Shown here piece by piece: positions 28,021 through 35,816 of a stretch of 64,000 nt of DNA (its first letter is position 1; each line of letters starts with the position of its first letter). The stretch lies in assembly GCF_000011385.1 (NCBI RefSeq), contig NC_005125.1:620001-684000 (forward strand). The letters are read 5' to 3'. The DNA comes from Gloeobacter violaceus PCC 7421 (lineage in GTDB: Bacteria > Cyanobacteriota > Cyanobacteriia > Gloeobacterales > Gloeobacteraceae). Both the position numbers and the translations under genes were made by a program. Below the pieces are notes generated by a model. It was not told where the DNA came from and ran no database searches. It was given only the letters and a program-made list of their open reading frames with translations.

Positions 28021-28698
28021 ATGTTTGATCGCCGCACTACTCTCAAAGGCTTGCTACTGCTTGTCTTTTTACACATTGCGCAACATATCTTGCTTTCCTC
28101 TGTACAAGCAGAGGAGACTGAGTCAGAACTATTTCCTTTGAAAGCGCCAGTAGAGTTTGGACGAGGCCTCATGGTTGCGAGTCAGAAACCCGTTCTGTTT
28201 AACGAAAGAAGTTTTTCAATCAAATTTTATGGTGATGCAAATCATTTGCTATTCGAACGTACTATAAACAGAACTGATCAACAGCAACTTCAAACTTTAG
28301 TACATGTTTTGAATACGGAAAAACACCCTCGTATCGCAACAGGAATAGATAAACTGCGTATCTGTGATTTTCAGACGGCTCAAGCTATTTTCATAGATGT
28401 TGCCGAAAAGTATCCTGATGACAGTGTTGCGCAGGCAAACTCTGCTGCAATTCGGCATATTGTGGGTGACGACTTGGGTGCAATCAAGGCTTCAAACGCA
28501 GCTATATTTGTCAACTCTACTAACCCTTTTGGATTTGCTAATCGAGCAGCGGCCCACTACTACTTAGGTAACCGAGAGAGTGCCATAACTGATCTCGAAG
28601 AGTGTATTGAGCTCCTTAGTTCTAACCAAAATTATCAACTTTGGCGCATCTCAGACTATTTATCTAAATTGTTGAAGCAAAAGCTTACGACTGAATAG
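28021..28698 (+). CDS. secreted TPR-like hypothetical protein
   Basis: 225 residues from ATG 28021; GTG 28003 would add six. The N-terminus is a signal peptide or anchor (basic start, then LKGLLLLVFLHIAQHILL, cleavage near VQA). The second half contains TPR-like helices: AQANSAAIRHIVGDDLGAI, then FANRAAAHYYLGNRESAITDLEECI. The codon use is AT-rich, unlike the main genome, and it sits in the accessory island. Likely periplasmic; partner unknown. Confidence 0.7.
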   Translation: MFDRRTTLKGLLLLVFLHIAQHILLSSVQAEETESELFPLKAPVEFGRGLMVASQKPVLFNERSFSIKFYGDANHLLFERTINRTDQQQLQTLVHVLNTEKHPRIATGIDKLRICDFQTAQAIFIDVAEKYPDDSVAQANSAAIRHIVGDDLGAIKASNAAIFVNSTNPFGFANRAAAHYYLGNRESAITDLEECIELLSSNQNYQLWRISDYLSKLLKQKLTTE

Positions 28699-28994
28699 GG
28701 ATGTGAGCCGGTAATAAGGTAGTCCCCGACTAGATTTTCTGCATCATATTGTCTCCGGAAATTCGCACTCCTCCATATATGGTATGCAGGTGGATCCGAG
28801 CAGCGTACCCTCTAGGCGCGGCCAATTTTTTCAGCGTGTAGTTCCCCGATGTTGTAACCCGCAGGATGGAGTGCAGCCGAGATACAGACAAAAATAGGAC
28901 TTGGTGGATATGCCTGGTCAGATTGCGTAGAAGACCTTACAAAAGTTCTGTAAGAAACTCCATAACACTCTATGGTAGACCTTTTAGGCGACAG

Positions 28995-29288
28995 CTATAT
29001 TTTCCGAAGATCGGCTTCGCCACAAGACTGCTTCGGCTTCCAAAATGGCGGGGTGTAGTAGTGCCCGGCGTTTTTTGGTGGGTAGTCCGAGAGGATGAGG
29101 TAGCGATCGACGGAAGAGACTTTGCGGCCGGTGACCTCGCGTCCACGATCGACGCCAGGGGGCAGGTAGTCCAAAAGCGAGTGCTCCTTGGGTATCAAAC
29201 AAACGATATAGCCAGAGCGGAATTTGTCAGGCCGCTTGAAAGGTTGCTAGCGGACATGGGTACCGGTATCGAAAATGGTGACAAGCAT
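28995..29288 (-). pseudogene. small gene interrupted by an early in-frame TAG
   Basis: ATG 29288 is preceded by GCGGAGGTGGTT, an excellent ribosome site. The frame reads LVTIFDTGTHVR, then TAG at 29247-29249, then continues coherently (RPDKFRSGYIVCLIPKEHS to YLILSDYPPKNAGHYYTP) to a stop at 28995. Total about 97 codons. No family recognised. The plus-strand frame over the same bases lacks a ribosome site. It lies 40 bp from the IS1182-type element. The 296 bp between 28699 and 28994 hold no supported gene. Confidence 0.45.
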
Positions 29289-29327
29289 AACCACCTCCGC
29301 TACAGACCGTCAACGAAAGACACCTAG

Positions 29328-30989
29328 AGCATCGGTCCAGAACCTAAGCCGCCTGTGAACGCCCAGCGGCTTCCTGTCGGGCTAGCACATGCAGATTGTG
29401 CACCACCGCCACCCGACGCAAATCGAATAGATTCTTGCGCACGCCCAGGTAACGGGCTCGGCGTCCCTGCCACTGACCGATGTGCGCCAAACTGTGCTCG
29501 ACACTCACGCGCTCACGCAACTTCGCTCGACCCTCCTTTGTCTGCTGGCGTTCGCGCAACTCGACCAGCAGAAGTTCGTCCGGATGGATCGAGACACTGC
29601 GACCTTTGGGGCTGGTCGTGCAGCGTTCCTGTAGGGGACAGCGCCGACAGCGCGCGGCCGGAAACCGCACTTTCCCACCCACCTCAAAAGGCTGGGTGAC
29701 GCCCTGTGGACAACGAATCCGCATCGCCTCCCAGTCGAGCACGAAGGCCGTCTTCTGGAAGTACGGCCCATTTCTAACCGGCCAGGCTTTGCAGTAAATA
29801 CGCAAGTCTTCTGGACGAAGTCTGACCCACTCGCTGCTCAGATACGCCCGGTCGATGTGCAGTTCAATCAACTTCACCCGCTGAGGCTCCAGGTCCGCCT
29901 CGATGTCCCTTGTCACCGCCGCTTCCGGTCGGTTGGCCGCAGTAATGCCCACTGCGCGCACCAGGCCGCTGTCGATGTCTTTGAGCACGTGGCGCTTGTA
30001 GCCATCGATGCGCACCGCCCGGCTTTTGCGGCCGTGGCGCATCGCGGGGTCTTCGATGCTGATGCGCCGCTCGCGGCTGACTCCACGCCGAAGGACAAAC
30101 TGTCCGCGCGAGTTGAGTTGTACGTCCTGCTGGTGGACTTGCTCGGCCGCTTGCAGACACCGTGCGACCCCAGCCTGAGGGGGTTGAGTTTGCCCGTCCA
30201 AGTAACTTTCCAGCGATTCGAGCGCCCCGAGCAGCCTTCCCAGAGCTTCGGCACATTCGTCCGGTTGACTCCAATCGATGTCCAGGGCAGCCTTCAAACT
30301 GCTGCCCGCGACGAGTGTGGTGCCTGTCTGCTCAGCCCATTGCGCCAGTCCCACCCCCGTCTGGCACACCATGATCCTCAATGCCTTGCGCATTGCATGG
30401 CCCAACAAATTAAAAGAATCCTCGACTCTCCCGGCTCCCCACAAAGGGCTCGAATCGAGGGCCGCCCGCAACGCCCGTGAGCCGAACCCGCCGTCGCTGG
30501 TGGCCAACTCGATGGTCCGCTCAATCAGGCGACGGTCGAGGCCGTGGGCGATGAGCGCTTGGCGGAAGCGTATCAGGGTGGCTTTGCCGAAGGGGGCTTC
30601 CTCGCAATCGAGGCAGTCGAGCACCATCTGCCACCGGCGGTCCATGGTGAGCACTTCAATGGTCTCGTCGTCGGAGATACCGGTGTAGGCCTGCAAGACA
30701 GTGGCCAGGGCCAGTTGAGCCGGTGGGATGGGCGGCTGACCGCAAGGGCTGTCTTTGTAGATGCCGGCCAGTTCGCTCTGGAAGGCGGCGTCGAAGAGTT
30801 GATGGCGGATGCGGCGCAGGAAAACGAACAGCTTGGCGCGACGGATACGCTTGAGGATAGCCTGCTCAGCGGGTGAGGGTTCCACTGGCGGCTGCCAGAC
30901 AGAAGGCTGCATAGGCGAAGGAGGTAGAGGTCGTCTCCAGAAAAGAGGATGCGGCTTCTACCGTCAACTGCTGGTTCTGGACCGATGCT
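29328..30989 (-). mobile_element. IS1182-type insertion sequence, 1662 bp
   Basis: The terminal inverted repeats are perfect over 17 bases: AGCATCGGTCCAGAACC at the left, its complement at the right. Both ends are flanked by CTAG (29324-29327 and 30990-30993), which fits a 4-bp target duplication. One full-length transposase gene fills the element. It appears intact and recent. Confidence 0.9.
29344..30912 (-). CDS. IS1182 family transposase
   Basis: 522 residues, the full family length. N-terminal DUF772-type domain with FDAAFQSELAGIYKD and PPAQLALATVLQAYTGISDDE, then a DDE core: first Asp in ALDSSPLWGAGRVEDS, second in VGITAANRPEAAVTRDIEADL and YLSSEWVRL, and a Cys cluster CRRCPLQERC near the C-terminus before the conserved RVSVEHSLAHIGQWQGRRARYLG. 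The stop lies 16 bp inside the left inverted repeat. No frameshift or stop is seen, so it is probably active. Confidence 0.93.
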   Translation of the reverse strand: MQPSVWQPPVEPSPAEQAILKRIRRAKLFVFLRRIRHQLFDAAFQSELAGIYKDSPCGQPPIPPAQLALATVLQAYTGISDDETIEVLTMDRRWQMVLDCLDCEEAPFGKATLIRFRQALIAHGLDRRLIERTIELATSDGGFGSRALRAALDSSPLWGAGRVEDSFNLLGHAMRKALRIMVCQTGVGLAQWAEQTGTTLVAGSSLKAALDIDWSQPDECAEALGRLLGALESLESYLDGQTQPPQAGVARCLQAAEQVHQQDVQLNSRGQFVLRRGVSRERRISIEDPAMRHGRKSRAVRIDGYKRHVLKDIDSGLVRAVGITAANRPEAAVTRDIEADLEPQRVKLIELHIDRAYLSSEWVRLRPEDLRIYCKAWPVRNGPYFQKTAFVLDWEAMRIRCPQGVTQPFEVGGKVRFPAARCRRCPLQERCTTSPKGRSVSIHPDELLLVELRERQQTKEGRAKLRERVSVEHSLAHIGQWQGRRARYLGVRKNLFDLRRVAVVHNLHVLARQEAAGRSQAA

Positions 30990-30993
30990 CTAG

Positions 30994-31120
30994 AGCGGGT
31001 GTTGGGTGCGATACGCATCTGCAGAGAATAGAGCGCTGACGGACTGGCTGGAGAGGTTGGCGGTTGCACAGGCAACGGCAGGCAGGCTGGAAAGGAACGA
31101 TTTCAGTCCTGACACCCGCT
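30994..31120. mobile_element. MITE-like element abutting the IS, AGCGGGTGT ends
   Basis: The 127-bp segment begins AGCGGGTGTTGGG and ends with the complement of AGCGGGTGTCAGG. It lies between two CTAG copies (30990-30993 and 31121-31124). The left CTAG is shared with the end of the IS1182-type element, so the two elements are directly joined. It has no open frame of its own. Its right CTAG supplies the TAG stop of the next gene. Confidence 0.7.
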
Positions 31121-32425
31121 CTAGCCGCGGCTTGAGACCCCGAGCCCGGCAAAGGCGATCGTGGGGAGGCACGCCGAGCCGAACACCCATTCGGTCTCCG
31201 TCGAAAGCCCGGCCAGTTGCGCGTTGAACGCTTCAAAGATGTTGCCCGCCACCATCGTGTTTTTAAGACGGCCGACAATTTCGCCGTGCTCGATTTTGTA
31301 GCCCAGATCCAGATTGACCGAGAACTCGCCCGCGAACTGGTTGGATTGACCTGCTCCCAGCACCTGCTCGACCAAAATGCCTTCGTCGATCGAGCGAATC
31401 AGTTCCGCCGCCGACACCCGCCCGCCAGCCATGCACAGATTCACCAGTCCCGGCGAGGGCCGCCCGAGGCCGCCGCGAAAACCGTTGCCGCCCAGCGGTT
31501 GCCCGGAGCGCGACGCCCAGGTGCGATCCCAATAAAACTCGCGCACGGTGCCCTGCTCGATGAAGCACTTGGGCCGCGTCGGGGTACCCTCATCGTCAAA
31601 CGGCACCGCCGCTGTTCCCGCAGACGGATCTTCGCAGAGAGTCAGCTGTTCGCTAAAGAGTGTTTGGCCGATTTTGTCCGCCAGAGGCGAGGTTTTTTGC
31701 ACCACCGTCTGCCCGGAAAGGGCTGTCTGGAAGAGTCCCCCGAGCGCAAAAGCCGCCGCCCTGGGAGAAAAGACCACCGGCAGGCTGCCGCCTGCGACTT
31801 GGGCGTTGCGCTCGGCGCGGCGGAACTTGGTAAGCACTTCTTCGACCAACCGGTCGTAGTCGGGCTCTGCGTCGCGGCCCACCCCGTAGCCGTAGGCTTC
31901 GAGCAAGTCTTCGCCGCGCACCAGATTGCCTGAGAGGGAGGCCGTTACCGTGACGCGCTCGCGCTCGCCGTGGGCGCCGCCGGTGGTGGCGATTTCGACG
32001 CGCGAGCGGCGCAAAGCAAACGTAGCACTCACCAGAATGTCGGGGTTGTAGGCGCGCACGCGCTCCACCAGTGCTTCACCGCGCTCGACGAAGCGAGCGG
32101 TGGGGGGCACCTCGAAAGCGGAACGCGCCGTGGGCAACTCTCCAGAACCGGCAAAATCGAATTCGGCCTCGTTGCCACTCGCGGCCGTCTCGACGGCCGC
32201 CTCCAGTAAACCTTCGATGCGGCTTAAGTCGGTAGAACTGGCAAAACCGAGCCTTCCATCGGCAATCACCCGCACGGCCAACCCTGCGGTCGCCTTGGTC
32301 TGGAGACTCTTGAGACGGTTGGTCTCAAATTCGACCGGGGTCTCGTCGACTCGCAGATAGAAAACCTCGGCACTGACCCCGCGCCTTTCGGCGAGGCCGA
32401 GGATATTATCGACAACGGCGCTCAC
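31121..32425 (-). CDS. TldD/PmbA family metalloprotease-like protein (PmbA-type)
   Basis: I chose GTG 32425 because it overlaps the TGA of the upstream gene by 4 bp (GTGA) and gives 434 residues, the usual length. Family blocks: SAEVFYLRVDETPVEFE near the N-terminus, AVRVIADGRLGFAS, and in the second half GGSLPVVFSPRAAAFAL and the C-terminal TMVAGNIFEAF. PmbA and TldD together process peptides such as microcin precursors and CcdA. The HExxxH zinc site belongs to TldD, and I do not see it here. The TAG stop comes from a MITE target duplication, so the original C-terminus may have been longer. Confidence 0.85.
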   Translation of the reverse strand: MSAVVDNILGLAERRGVSAEVFYLRVDETPVEFETNRLKSLQTKATAGLAVRVIADGRLGFASSTDLSRIEGLLEAAVETAASGNEAEFDFAGSGELPTARSAFEVPPTARFVERGEALVERVRAYNPDILVSATFALRRSRVEIATTGGAHGERERVTVTASLSGNLVRGEDLLEAYGYGVGRDAEPDYDRLVEEVLTKFRRAERNAQVAGGSLPVVFSPRAAAFALGGLFQTALSGQTVVQKTSPLADKIGQTLFSEQLTLCEDPSAGTAAVPFDDEGTPTRPKCFIEQGTVREFYWDRTWASRSGQPLGGNGFRGGLGRPSPGLVNLCMAGGRVSAAELIRSIDEGILVEQVLGAGQSNQFAGEFSVNLDLGYKIEHGEIVGRLKNTMVAGNIFEAFNAQLAGLSTETEWVFGSACLPTIAFAGLGVSSRG

Positions 32426-32676
32426 GGCAACTTCGGCAGATAAATGGGCCGACGGTGCAATCGGGGTTCGGGGACGGCTTGCACACGGGTGGGATTGATA
32501 ACGCGGCCTGCCACATCGAGATGCCAGATCTGCTGGCTTTTGAGGTTTCTGAGGCGGCGGGCCTGACCGTCCCAATGGAAAGTACCATCCCACTCGCAAT
32601 GGAGCAGGCCATCCTCAATCACCGCCACGGAGCGCAACAGGCGGGTACACAGTGGGCAGTGGCGAGGCTGGATCAT
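32422..32676 (-). CDS. small hypothetical protein, translationally coupled to the PmbA-like gene
   Basis: 84 residues from ATG 32676, with AGGAGAG 6 bases upstream; earlier starts in the frame lack a ribosome site. It has one Cys pair (HCPLCTRLL), then a beta-rich HCEWDGTFHWDG stretch. It overlaps the next gene by 4 bp, so the two products probably work together or are made in fixed ratio. No family recognised. Confidence 0.65.
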   Translation of the reverse strand: MIQPRHCPLCTRLLRSVAVIEDGLLHCEWDGTFHWDGQARRLRNLKSQQIWHLDVAGRVINPTRVQAVPEPRLHRRPIYLPKLP

Positions 32677-32889
32677 ATCTCTCCTGAGTAAACAACCAAT
32701 CTGAATTGAGAATAGCAAACCTGCCGGTTCAAACAAAGCTTTTTCAGGCATCAAGCATCAGATTCCCCAGCGACAACACTGCCGCCCTCCAACTGCTCGA
32801 ATTACAAGCACACGGATCATTGACGAAAAAGACGGCGCGGCCCAACCGTCGATCCGTGGCCAAAGCCATATATTCGTTCCGATTGGGAT

Positions 32890-32987
32890 GCCCCTTTGCC
32901 TAGCACCGATGCTCCGAAGTCCACCCCGTTACACACACTTCTTTACAGGATGACCGAGGGCCTGTGACGGCCTCCAGGCAAAGGGGC
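32890..32987. repeat. inverted-repeat pair GCCCCTTTGCCT, 98 bp apart
   Basis: The 12-base ends are perfect complements and enclose a non-coding core, the layout of a short MITE. No target duplication could be confirmed. It occupies part of the 448-bp gap 32677-33124, where I support no gene. Confidence 0.4.
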
Positions 32988-33124
32988 CAACCGCAAGGCG
33001 GCCGAGGTAAATTGACGGCGATCCTGCGCACTTGCGAATATGAACAATTCCTAAAAATCCAGGCGCATCGAATAATTTTCTGGAACTCTGGAAGTGAAAA
33101 AGTGTCGCCCAAAGAAGTGAGCCC

Positions 33125-33622
33125 GTGGACACCGGTGGCAAGTCCCTTTCATCCAAGCACCGCCTTTCGTACCAGGATGTCTATCCCTGCCCAATCTGCC
33201 GCCATGGAGAGATCAGCTGCTTGGTGCTCACTGAGGCCTTTGCCTGCAACTTTTGCCGTCACATTTTTACTGCCGACCTCGAAGAAAACACCCTGCGCGT
33301 CGAGGACAGCTCCCAGCCGCTCAGTTGGCGGTGGAACGGCCGCCACTGGCAATCGATCCACCGCGAAGACTTCGATCTGACTCTGGTCATCTGGATTGTC
33401 GGTCTGGCCCTGGTGATTTTTCCGCCGACACTGGTCTGGTTTTCCTATCGTTCGCTACCGGAGCCGCCGCTGCTGTTTCCGCTTATCTGGACGGTTCTGA
33501 CACTGGTTGCGCATCTGGGGCTGGTGGGCTGGCTGCTGGCGGAGCACTATCAGTTTCCGCCCTACATTGCAGGCAAGATCCGGTTGCGCACCTGGATGGA
33601 GCACCGCGAGTCAAAAACGTAG
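33125..33622 (+). CDS. membrane protein with N-terminal zinc-ribbon
   Basis: 165 residues from GTG 33125. The N-terminal part has two Cys pairs (YPCPICRHG and FACNFCRHIF) that form a zinc-ribbon. After a Trp-rich strand (SWRWNGRHWQSI) come two transmembrane segments, LVIWIVGLALVIFPPTLVW and LFPLIWTVLTLVAHLGLVGWLL, and a basic cytoplasmic tail. It looks like one of the conserved cyanobacterial small membrane proteins of unknown function. Monocistronic. Confidence 0.75.
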   Translation: MDTGGKSLSSKHRLSYQDVYPCPICRHGEISCLVLTEAFACNFCRHIFTADLEENTLRVEDSSQPLSWRWNGRHWQSIHREDFDLTLVIWIVGLALVIFPPTLVWFSYRSLPEPPLLFPLIWTVLTLVAHLGLVGWLLAEHYQFPPYIAGKIRLRTWMEHRESKT

Positions 33623-33916
33623 GCATTGGGAAAACCTGATTTTAAAAGCTTCGAATGGTCTACATCCGGGGGCCTACTTGCCCATAGGCAAGGAAAAAGG
33701 ACCGAGCGGACAGGCAACGGTCCCTGGCTTCGGGATCCCCGATATGATCCGCCCTGTTCCCTTGGACCATAGCGGGAATACCCCCCTTCCAAGGGCACAG
33801 TGTAGCACGAGCCATAATCAGAGTTCTGCACGGAAGTTACCAGTGTTGCAATAGGTGCAAATGCAGTAAAGACCGTACTGGTAGAGTAAGGATGAGGTTT
33901 GCTGGAGAGACATTCC

Positions 33917-34552
33917 GTGGAGCCAGTCCTGGATTTTTTTCGTTACCTGGGCAACTTTGAGGAACTGATCCGCGCCGGGGGGTACGTGGCGCTGACGGCC
34001 ATCATCTTCGTGGAGACGGGGCTGCTCATTGGGTTTTTTCTGCCGGGCGACTCGTTGCTCGTCGCTGCGGGTGTATTGATCGCCGCCACCGGTCTGCTCA
34101 ACATCTGGGTGCTGGCGGCCCTTTTGTGCACAGCGGCCATCGTCGGCGACACCGTCGGCTACTGGATTGGGGCAAAGGCGGGGCCGCGGTTGTTCTCGCG
34201 GGAGAAATCCCTGCTTTTTGCCAAGGACCACCTGATCAAAGCTGAGCGCTTCTATACCAAGTACGGCGCCAAGACCATTTTGCTGGCGCGCTGGGTGCCT
34301 ATCGTGCGCACGTTTGCGCCGGTGGTGGCCGGGGCGGCGAGGATGCACTATCCGACGTTTTTGCTCTTCAACGTCGTGGGCGGGGTCACCTGGATCGGTT
34401 CGCTGCTGATTGGCAGTTACTTTTTGGGCCAGCTCATCCCAGATCTCGAAAAAAACGTCCACATCGTCGTAGCGGTGGTAGTTTTGCTGTCGATTCTGCC
34501 GCCGATTATTGAGTATCTCAAAGCCCGCCGCGAGCCGGACGCTTCCCGATAA
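33917..34552 (+). CDS. DedA family membrane protein (VTT domain)
   Basis: I chose GTG 33917 since CTGGAGAG lies 9 bases upstream; the frame opens at TTG 33899. 211 residues. Family blocks: IFVETGLLIGFFLPGDSLL with the membrane-embedded Glu/Gly, GDTVGYWIGAKAG, then FYTKYGAKTILLARWVPIVRTFAPVVAG and NVVGGVTWIGSLLIGSYFLG. DedA proteins act as lipid flippases or proton-dependent transporters in envelope maintenance. Four to five helices are predicted. Confidence 0.93.
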   Translation: MEPVLDFFRYLGNFEELIRAGGYVALTAIIFVETGLLIGFFLPGDSLLVAAGVLIAATGLLNIWVLAALLCTAAIVGDTVGYWIGAKAGPRLFSREKSLLFAKDHLIKAERFYTKYGAKTILLARWVPIVRTFAPVVAGAARMHYPTFLLFNVVGGVTWIGSLLIGSYFLGQLIPDLEKNVHIVVAVVVLLSILPPIIEYLKARREPDASR

Positions 34553-34664
34553 AAAAGTGCGGGCGGGGGCAACCACCACCCCGGCTGTCCCGGTTCCAAC
34601 TGCCCCTGCGCGGGATCTGTAGCCGGTAGTACCATTGATCATTGAGCGTAAGAGAGAGGTTTCC

Positions 34665-34910
34665 ATGACGCAGAGAAACTGCGCCGAGGTCTGCCAGAGC
34701 GGCTGCATCGAGGCCGCCAACGGCACCCCCGAAAAGTGTCCCCACTACGAAAGCATGCTGCAGGCCCGCGCTTCCGTCGAGAACACCCCCTTCGAGCGGC
34801 TGATGGAACTGGCCGAGGAGGGGGCTGCCGAATCGCGCCTGCGCGGCATCGGTGCCACTCCAAAGTTCGAAGATCTCCCGGAGGACTTGCGCCGGAGTCT
34901 GGGTGGCTAA
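34665..34910 (+). CDS. small Cys-containing hypothetical protein
   Basis: 81 residues from ATG 34665, preceded by AGAGAGG. An N-terminal four-Cys cluster (CAEVCQSGCIEA..KCPHY) could bind a metal; the C-terminal half is acidic and helical. No family is recognised with certainty. The short gap to the DedA gene and same strand allow co-transcription. Confidence 0.6.
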   Translation: MTQRNCAEVCQSGCIEAANGTPEKCPHYESMLQARASVENTPFERLMELAEEGAAESRLRGIGATPKFEDLPEDLRRSLGG

Positions 34911-34998
34911 AAACGTCTGTTTTTTGTTGGCTAGATAACCTCGCCCAGCCGTGAGAAGCACCCTACCTCGGGCACCTTCTGCGCTTGCGGAAGCGTCC

Positions 34999-35157
34999 AT
35001 GGCCCGCGCCAGTGCCCGCTGCCACAACCGCGGGCAACTCAAACGCCAACTGGGTGGCCGCAGCGCAGCCGACGACTTTCTAAGCGCTGCCGATCTCTAC
35101 AGCAAGCTTGGCGACGCGCACCGCGAGCAGATCAGCCGTCACCTCAGCCGTCGATAG
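34999..35157 (+). CDS. possible small TPR-like protein
   Basis: 52 residues from ATG 34999, with GGAAG about 8 bases upstream. The sequence is a basic start then RSAADDFLSAADLYSKLGDAHREQ, which resembles one TPR hairpin. The last 14 bases overlap the convergent nuclease gene. Short length makes this uncertain. Confidence 0.4.
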   Translation: MARASARCHNRGQLKRQLGGRSAADDFLSAADLYSKLGDAHREQISRHLSRR

Positions 35158-35785
35158 GCGATTGAACAATTTCGTGCCCCAGACGCTTGAGAACCCGCAG
35201 GACGTCGTACAGGTCGTTTCCAGGATTGATGAGCGTGTACATTCTGGAAAGTGCATAGCGGGGCTGATCGTCTCGAAGCAGTTTGACGAACACGAAGTCC
35301 ATCCCAGTGGTGACCAAACCGTAGGCGGGTTGCTGGCTTTTGGGACTGCAGAACATGTAAAAAAGTCCCTGGGGCAATGCGGCGGAAACTCCGTAATCAC
35401 TGCGCTTCGATTCGATCACCAGTGCCCACAAAAGCTCGTTGAAAACCAACACATCGATCCGTCCGCGCACCAACCGTCCATCATCCTCGGTCAGCAGTTC
35501 CACGGACTGCTCCGTACGAAGGCGAAAAGGCGGCTCGTAGAAGCCTGCTAGATCCAGCAGCGGCGAGAGAACAACCATCTTTACAATCTCTTCGAGCGCA
35601 CCGAACTTGACAATATAGAGAAACTGATTCCTGACGCGATCGAGCGCCTTTTGTTCTACCTCGGTAATTGCTGGAAGACCGCCCTGCCATTCGGGAAATA
35701 CGCTGTTATCGAAAGTGCGAGCCAGGCCAAATTTTGTTTCAAGATCGATGAATTCCAGATCTCCTGCCGCAACGACTTGCACCAT
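35144..35785 (-). CDS. PD-(D/E)XK-type nuclease-like protein
   Basis: 213 residues. The central block GRIDVLVFNELLWALVIESKRS contains an Asp strand and an E-S-K turn, the D..(E/Q)xK signature of the restriction endonuclease fold. The N-terminal helices (RVRNQFLYIVKFGALEEIVKMVV) and the block after, QGLFYMFCSPKSQQPAYGLVT, resemble the N-terminal nuclease domains of type I restriction subunits, as found free-standing in many cyanobacteria. It follows the helicase gene by 31 bp on the same strand, so a joint transcript is likely. The target is unknown. Confidence 0.7.
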   Translation of the reverse strand: MVQVVAAGDLEFIDLETKFGLARTFDNSVFPEWQGGLPAITEVEQKALDRVRNQFLYIVKFGALEEIVKMVVLSPLLDLAGFYEPPFRLRTEQSVELLTEDDGRLVRGRIDVLVFNELLWALVIESKRSDYGVSAALPQGLFYMFCSPKSQQPAYGLVTTGMDFVFVKLLRDDQPRYALSRMYTLINPGNDLYDVLRVLKRLGHEIVQSPIDG

Positions 35786-35816
35786 CGCTTTACCCGCGGT
35801 ATGTCATCATCACAGT

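Noticed and set aside
28866-29327. 153-codon plus-strand frame
   Set aside because: Composition is not protein-like and the opposite strand has a better start, though that gene is itself interrupted.
29857-30480. 207-codon plus-strand frame inside the IS
   Set aside because: Antisense to an intact transposase.
33677-33692. Hairpin CTTGCC-CATA-GGCAAG as a terminator
   Set aside because: Only a 6-bp stem, with no T-run on the relevant strand.
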